DNA of 64,000 nucleotides from Polytrichum commune (lineage: Eukaryota; Streptophyta; Polytrichopsida; Polytrichales; Polytrichaceae): positions 40,846,429-40,910,428 of the forward strand of contig OX485804.1 of the NCBI GenBank assembly GCA_950295325.1. The letters run 5' to 3'. The position numbers and the translations under genes are program-made. Under the pieces are notes generated by a model. The model searched no databases, had not been told where the DNA came from, and worked only from the letters and a program-made list of their open reading frames with translations. The number at the start of each line of letters is the position of its first letter. Position 1 is the first letter of the stretch. Below, one piece after another: positions 38,401 to 47,400 of the stretch.

Positions 38401-41400
38401 ACCTGGAGTGACAAACCAAGTGTGTTGTCATCCTATCTCCATCATTTTTATAGAACATCAAGTCCATTTCGACGCCCTTCTAAACCGGTGGTGAAATTCT
38501 TGGAGATTTTCAAATAAACCTTACACAATGTTGTCATCCAAATAAATCTATAATTGTCGCTTCAGTAATATTGTGCTAGAGTATATTCAGACTAAATAGG
38601 TTTGTAGTATACCTCACTATGGTATGTGCAGAGGACACGTGTTTTCTGAGTCATTAATGGCCCTGTAATTGCATGTTGCAGGAGCCATTTTCCCACATGA
38701 GCATCGACAGCACTTAAAGGATCGTCAAGTAGGTACACATCACAATCTTGGTACAAAGCCCTGCATGGTAACATTGCCTTCTGTAAACCTCTTTCAATTT
38801 TGAACGAAGTTTACAGGTACTTCGTGAAGACAAATATTATACTTGTTACACTCATCTGAATAATATTATGTGTTTGATGCACACTTCAAAGAGGTTTATT
38901 CGCCTTGGACTGTACATTGTAAATTGGGGTCACAATCCAGACCACTTTCGTTTGTGATGAAGGTTTCATGCAATTTTTTATTTATTTTTAAGGTAATATG
39001 TATATAGCTCTCAAACTGTCATTCTACGAACTTGCAATGATATTAGTTGATTCCAAAAGCTTGTAAACCTTGCAAGGGCAAGTCGAGATTTTTGACCCCC
39101 TGACAAATTCGAGCCTCGTTCACCAATTTCAGCCAAGTCTCCTCCAGGCATGTTTTGGATGTCTACATCCAATGTACAGGCTTTCAATACTTTTTCATAC
39201 CTGCCACATCATCAACCGATCCTCGAGCTTTAGATAGGTCTGTTGTGTATGAATTGGAAATCTTTACAAATAAATTAGACTCTTTCTCTTCATCATTCAT
39301 GAGCCTGACAGGTTCATAAATTTTAAAGTGGTTCTTAACTAAATGGTTAAAGTCAGACATCACAAAATCCAATATTATACAGCAATAACTGAGGAACGTC
39401 AAATATGAAACATCAAATACACCTTTCTGGATCAAACTGCCACCCAAAGACGATGTTGGCACGGAGTGTTGTTGCTTGAATCCATGGACTCTATTGAAGG
39501 CCAGGCACAATTTTGTCACACCCAACATGTTTGGAGTATTAGCGTAGCCCATGATTACTAGACTTCATTTCTAGCAAAGTATTTTGAGTAGGAAGAGCAT
39601 AACTTTCATTGCAATTTCTGATATAAAGGGTAGTGTGTGTGTGTGTTACCTGCGCCACGAAAGCTGGGCAACCATGCATCTTGAAACTCCCGGCCATGCA
39701 ATGCATTTCACCCAAAATTGCATTTAACAATGACGATTTTCCAGCACCTACCTATCGAATTGAACACCATGTCATTTGATTACATTCTTAGATTGGAAAC
39801 CTTAGTATTGACAATCGCAAACCATATGATACCAACATTGTTCTCAGATACGCACACTTGTCTTCACACTTTCATACTGGTGGCAAATGTTGACCTTTTT
39901 CTGTGGCTCTATAGGGTCGAAGTGGCCACAAACATCTTGACATGGCCTTAAATAGAGGTGAAATAGAACAACATGGGAGCCAAATTTCTGCGTGATATTC
40001 ATTAAGACAACTCGGTTTTATGTCTAATCGTTGACCTAATCATGATCACAACCAAAATTTGTGGTCAAATTGTCTTTAATGAACTAGATAACCAGCAAGA
40101 GGAGCCGGGGGAGAGGTGAGTCATTCTCATACTTGAGTAGGTAATCATAATCAACCAGTTCATGAAACGCATATGACAATTATGAATGATATTGTGTCTC
40201 CATGAAAGATATTTTACGACGAATTCTAATAACCCTTCTACACTTGGATGAACGATTGGATATGAGTATGAAAACTGACACATGGAACCCAACCATGGGT
40301 TAAAGCTAGTTGCCTTCATGAGCCATGGCAGGAGTGAGTGGACATAACCATTGTAACCTAGCGTCAAAGCCCTCGTGACAATCAACATGCATAATCAGTG
40401 TGAGGAGGCATTTAGTGAGGAAGAAAGCAAGATTTCATATTGGTTTCTTGGTTTCAAGTAGACCAATCCTGAGGGACTCTGGCTATGGATTATAACCGTC
40501 CTCTTCATAGCCACTAGAAAGGCACCACATCCTCACGATTCCTTGTGATGCCAGTTATGACACATGTAATAGCGCAACACTGGCTACAGGAAGAAGAAGA
40601 TGAAGAAAAAGAAAAGAAAAAAAGAAGCATCAAAACAAAAAGTGGCAAACAATAAACCCCACCTTGCCCATAATGACGACAAGTGAACCTCTCGGAATGG
40701 ATAATGAGATGTTTTTGAGTGTCGCAGTTTGTAGATCTTTCTTTGTGCTGTCACACCATGTGAAGCTTGCGTTAGACACGACAATTGCCATCCCTTGGAG
40801 ATTTTGGGTGGAGAATGGATCCCCTCGGCCCGGAGACTTGTTTCCTTCAGTCAATGGGAAAAGTTCCATGGATGCAGGCATCTGTATACTATCTTCAGCG
40901 CTCTCGACTTCGAAACAAATTTCCTTGGTCCAATGCGGGTCGAGCTCCGGAGACCCAAGGTATTGTGCTATACGCCGCATTGAGACTCGCGCCTGCATGT
41001 GCAATAATAATTAGGATTGGCCGCGTCAAAATTTGCAAAGGTGTAGAAAAAATTTAAGAAACGCAGGAACTTGGGCGTTTTTACACTGGCGTGTGATGTG
41101 TGTTCACCACCTCTTGTCCATTTCCGCATGAGAGTGGGAGAATGTAAGGTGTTCCTCGTTACTGGGTCATGAAAGGACCTTCATATGAAGATTGGATCAA
41201 TTCCTTGGGTGTTATGCCTCATATGTGTAGTATGGAATGAGTTATAGCGTAGGTTTGAGCCATGGTGGTTTGTAAGGACAAATCCCAACCATCCAAGTAT
41301 GTAGATTTGAGCTAGTCCAATATGCAACCAGGTTCCAACTATAGTTGGCACCCAAATCCTATTAATGAACGTTTATTTAGGCAATAGTTATAGGAGTACA

Positions 41401-44400
41401 TTTGAAGGTTTACGCATTTAGGGGTTGAGGCAAAGGGTTGACGCATGTCGTTGCATCAATGTTGGTGGTTGGTGCTTCACACGTAGCCCGTAGCCTTATT
41501 GAGTTCCATTGTGTAGTGAACTTATTGGTTGTTTGAACCTTGAGCCAGACTGCTACTAGCCATAACACATTGTGAGTTCCATTCCATAATGAACTTACTA
41601 ATTGCTCCTACTTTGTATCATAGGCTAATAATTTCCTTGAGCCTACACAACCTCAAGGCAATCTTAGATTATTACACACCTAACGACATACTACTGAGTA
41701 AAGAAATGTCTTAGTTTTGTCTTTGTATTATTCTGCACTTTCTCTCACATGTAGGACATGTTGACATCTCACAAAATCTATATGAGAGACATTCATGTAG
41801 ACAAATGGAAGAACAAAAAAATCCCACCCAAATTACGCATCATATGTGAAAGATATTAGAGTTATCCTTTAATTCAAAGGAGTTTGGTAGGGAGTTTCTT
41901 ACAAAACCTTCCATGTTTGGCAAGCTTGAGGTGCATGCGTCGGAGGTCGTGTGGAGGTTTGAACCAGTAACATTCTATATCAAGGAATTGAGGGTCAAAC
42001 TCATTTTAGCAACGCATGCGGTGCTAAAATGAGTTTGACCCTCAATGAACCGATATAGAATGTTATTGGTTCAAACCTCCACACGACCTCCGACGCATGC
42101 ACCTCAAGCTTGCCAAACATGGAAGGTTTTGTAAGAAACTCCCTACCAAACTCCTTTGAATTAAAGCATAACTCTATTGGCTCCTAAATTTGGCTCTTGC
42201 ACGACCAACACGTGGAACTGCCCTCCAAAACAAGCAATGCCAAACCTAATAATAAAATCCTACATGCTTGGAGTATGAGATTTTGTATATGTTATTTTGA
42301 CCCACATGATAGTGGGCACCACCCTACAACACTAAATACCTTTTCATCCACATAGATTTCCACCTAGTGGATCTCAAACCCAAGTAGAATATTAGATGGC
42401 AACCCATTTCGGATTGCTTGAGCATTTAAGGGTTAGCGTGACCAATTTTGTGGCATGGCCACAATGTGTTAACATGAATTGGTTTCAAGTCTATACATGA
42501 AAAATGTCTATACAAAGTTACGACAACCAACATGAATATTGTGTGCATACCTCTATGATTCCATTGATGACCCATGGAAATGAATTGAGGGGGCCGATCA
42601 AGATGTTGAAGAGGGAAAGGCTTGTGAAAACCTGCAAAATCATTTACGAACTCCACATTTCATCAACCACATATTTTGTACATTGGTATCTTCACTCTTT
42701 GATGCACCAAATTTCGTTCAACATCTGAGAGTTTAGGGTTTACCAACGTACTACAAGCATGACTATTATCAAACACATCACAAATATCATGAAACTTATA
42801 TTATAATTCTTTTGTGAATCTTACGGTTGCTGCGTCAAGGGTGTGTCCCATAAGGACAAACACTCCAAATGTACACAAAGAAAAGAGAGCAGGGGTGCCT
42901 GCCCAAAAGTAGACGCAAAACGCGTCCAAATATTTTCGAGTCTGCACCCAAACACAACCAACATCCATGGACAAAATGGCAGGTAAATCCACACAAACAC
43001 GTCACTTGATGGTGTTATTGCTCTTCAAAATACTTAGGGCCACTTCACACACAAGACTGAGAGCCCGTGACCATTGCACTTCAAGCACTCTCATTGGTGG
43101 AAAAGGCGGAGCCCGTCCAAGTTTGCTTCACACTACGCTTGAGGGACCAACGGAGTATATAAGTGAATGCAAGATGGATGTAACGACTACATGGATCCCT
43201 ACATGGCATCGAATGGATCATGTTTCATGGTCACTTCAACTATTTTCAAAAATCACCTCTTGGAGGTGGGCCTAATACAAAACCGGGAGACTATGGCACT
43301 TCGATTGCTCACAATCGTTGATTTATTTGATTTTATCATGTGTGAGGACCCGCATGACTAGAAATTCATTGAAATAGCATTTGGTTGAGGGCATGGTCAC
43401 ATATGGCTTCACACTACACTTGAGGGTCCATGACCACACTACATGATTTTGGAGGTGTCTTGGGACGGCCTTTGGACACTTTCTTTTGGGCTCTCACAAT
43501 TTCATGGTCACAGCTCTTGGCTCGTGTGTGAAGTGGCCCTTACTCGCACAAGGCCAACTGCATGACATTGTTGAGCTTCTTATGGGGCTGGTTTTAGATG
43601 AGGAACAAAGGTCAATGCCATTAAGAATAGCGCGCCAGTTTCAGACGCATTGAATATCGAAAATATGTCAAATTGTCTGAGATTAGCATATTGACTTAGA
43701 GGTCTTAATAATGTTATACGGTGTTCAACAAATTATGACAATAATAGTGGGTCAAATCAAATTGTAATTTTTTGTTGTTGAGGATGGGTGGGCATAACAT
43801 TATTCAAATCCATAACAGTGTTTAGTGAGACTGACAGTATTCCACAAAATATTCCCGGATATATTTCCAAACTAAATGTGGAAAAAATCCAGGAATATTT
43901 TGTGGAATACTGTCAGTCCCACAGAACACTGTTATGAACCTGAATAATGTCATGGGTATTCCAAACGTTTTGAGCCAAACTCTATTCTAAAGGAGCTACA
44001 TACGAGTCCTTGAGGCTTACGCACAGAAAGTTGCTTAAGTTCCCTTTCCCGACATTGCATGATCCGCTTCACAAACATGGGTTCCCATGTATACATCTTA
44101 ATCGTGCGGATATCCTTCAACAATTCTCCCATCCTCCGCACCCTAAATTCATCTCAAACACAACACAAAGTTCATAATTAAATTCAAAGAACATCGAGTC
44201 ATTTACCTCCACACACATATTGGTCTTTAATATGGTGACACCAAAATGGGCACCGAACCATTCCAAAAGAGTCGTAGACAGAGAATGAAGAACCCTAAGT
44301 TCCCTGAGCAGCTAGGATATCCATAATAACTTGGTAGTTGAGCAAGGATGCTCTCCCAGGGGTGCACCTTTCATAACACGTATGAGTATAAGTGAGAGGA

Positions 44401-47400
44401 CAAAAGGGGTTTTGATTTGAACTTTTCTGTACAATATATACAAATGCTACACAAATTGTAACTCTTAGGTATGTACATGTATGGAGGACCTGTAGAAAAT
44501 ATATAGCATTTGCACTTGTATGGTACGGTCACTTATTGAGGCTCGTTTATTTGGAAGTATGAAGGATGATAAGGAGTGTGATTATGACCACACGTTGATT
44601 GATGATTTTGGTGCACAAGATGGTGGCAAAGAAATTTACCGTGTCGGAGAAGACTAATCAAACATGTGCAAGGGTGTTGTCATAGAGACAAATTTGAGGC
44701 AGTCGCAAGTTGAAGATGATTTACATGAAGATGTGGAGTTGCAAAGTGAGCTTCAACATGCCTTGGATGTTCTAATTGATGAACATGAAATTGTTGAAAT
44801 GCCCTTTCAATCTAATGGAAAGCCCATTGTGGCTTATGTAGAGGTAGGGAAGTCTAGAATCTTCAAAAGCACACTTGTGAGTCAATTGAATGGCAATCCA
44901 AATTCATCTAAAGATTGATTGACTCAGATTAAAGTTGGCATATTATATATGAAGCCTAAACTTCTTACCGCCCTGAATCATGCTACTATGTTAAATCTTG
45001 GTTGTGATTGTGGATTGTGTTTTTCAAACACACCTAAAAGTAGAATTGTCAAGAAACGTGGTAGACCAAAAAAACCAGCTCTAATTAAGGTTTGGTTCGT
45101 TGGGAGGATTTATAAAATACGTAGAAAATGTGGTAATGGTTGGGTGGAGTATAGGGGTCCAATTGACTTGATGGACCGTCCATCAAACATGGAGATTGGC
45201 TTATGTTGGTATCGAAAAGGAACCAACAATAAGTGGACTGACAATCTTATGAATCATTTGATGGTAGATTTTAAAATAATGATTGCATTAGCTATTACAA
45301 CACATATTGTAGACTTAGATGCTTATGAGTTACATCTGGAGATGAAAAAGTCTTCAACAACTTTATTAACAAATGCTAGGGTTTTACATGATACACATGA
45401 TAGGGGTTCATCATTATTCAAAAATATATTTGTATACTTATATTAATGACTATATATGAATGTAAAATTTTGTACATATACATATTGTCACTTGTATTTT
45501 TGTCACTGAAAGTGTGCGTGCATTGCTTGATTTTACCAAAAATTAAATAAAAGTATATGATGGAGGTCTTTTAGAGTATTATGTTGCGAACACACATGAT
45601 TCTTGGTTTTTAATGAAAGGTGCACCCCCCGGGAAGATCTCTAGAGTAAAGAGGGGAGGGGAGGGGGTATGTAATGTGCTAGCCACCATGTGAACGGGGC
45701 TCTATAGTACCTAGATATAACATATTGTGAACAAAATGTCTTTTAGAATAGAACTAGAGGCATGGGAAGAACACTTGAAGAGGAGAGGGGAGGGCAAGGG
45801 GAGCAATGAACATGGAGAACCAACCATTTGTTACAGATGAACCGGATGAGTTTGAGAAACAAACAGTTTAAGTTCAAGACTTCATAAGAATTGCCAATCA
45901 TTTTAGAGGAATCTATAGAATATACTTCAAATAAATAAAGAAAAACCAAAAGATTTCAACATGTAACCAGTTGGACTTGGAAACACTAGGATCTTGACCG
46001 ATTATGCCCAAAATTCTCCCCGGACATTGAAGGGGAGGCTCTCTCTTCTTGGTGTGAGTGTTGCTTTAGCCTCCGGGGCTCCTTGTGTTCATGGTTGAGT
46101 GATTAATATGCCAATTGCTTACAATATTTGAGTGAAACTTTTACACTATGACAGCTTGAAAATTGAACGTATACAATCATGCTATGTAGACATACATCGG
46201 TGAGAGTGAAGTTTCTTAAACAGATAACCTCAAGACGTTGTTTGCATTTTAGACAATGTTTCTGCAAGTTGAGGTTGTTGCCATGTTGCATTTTAGTTCT
46301 GGATTTACCTTTCGTCTTTCTCCTTCATCATTTTTTCACTTGAACTGCTAATTTTTAATGCAATGATCCGATTCACTGCTCCGCACACACAACAACAGTG
46401 TCCTTGTAGGTGAGGCCCATGAAAGCAAGTGTAGATGAATTTCAAGAAATTATGTTTTCAATCGTAAATTTTGAGGTTCATATCTTTAACCAAAATAATA
46501 ATAATAATAATAAAAAAACTGTGTGTTGAGAAATGCAAGTGTGTGATTAATGATATGGTATGACACTCACATGGAATGAGGAGGATGAGAACCCCTAGTC
46601 CTGCAAGAAATGCATATTGGACTTCCATGTAAAGCATCGTAAATGCTACAATTATCTGCAAAGGCATGCTATGAAACCACCCCATCGACAAAGGTTGAGA
46701 GTCCTTCACAAAAACCTATTACGATGCATCAAAATCAAAACTCATCAGTCATCTATATCTTTGCATAAGAAATCACCAAAAGCCAAAGTTGTTATTATAT
46801 GTTGACAAGGAAATTTTTAAATTACCTCCACAACTCATGAAGGCTAGCACATAAATTTACGGTTCGATCTCCATCAACGGACATAAGAGTTTGAATTTCT
46901 CCATTCGAAAAACAACTCCGTTCAGCCAAGCTCACACATAATGACTGCATGAAAGTAACTCATGCCTAAGTTCTAGGGATGTGTCACTTGAATTATGTTA
47001 CATTTTATGAGTCAAAGGCCCTTCACACAACCTATTGAACACTTAATTTCTAGTTTTGTTATGATTTCCAAAGCATGCATTTTCAAAGTGTAATATCATC
47101 ATGGCAGCAAAAACCCGGTAGAAATAACACTCCTACAGGCTAGCAAATATGAAGGGTGCAACATATAGGTGTCTGATTTTGAGTTACTCTCATAAGTTAT
47201 CTACATTGATTATCCCGATTAATGCATATGACTATTTGGAGTTATGCAGTGCAATAACATCTTACTCAAGACTTTAATTTTTTGTAACAACAATTCAATA
47301 AGTTGTTCGGACATTATAAAACATAAATGACTTTTTCTTGGTAAAATATTCTGTTCTCTTCAAATAGTTATTGCACTTCAAGTAGTATTGAGCAAGACAA

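Noticed and set aside
38490..38504. 15-base match to a conserved 18S rRNA stretch (GGTGAAATTCTTGGA)
   Set aside because: Flanking sequence does not continue the rRNA, and a match of this length by chance in 64 kb is not surprising.
46496..46513. (ATA)n and similar tracts as possible CRISPR-like or regulatory arrays
   Set aside because: Simple microsatellites in plant introns; no spacers and no associated genes.
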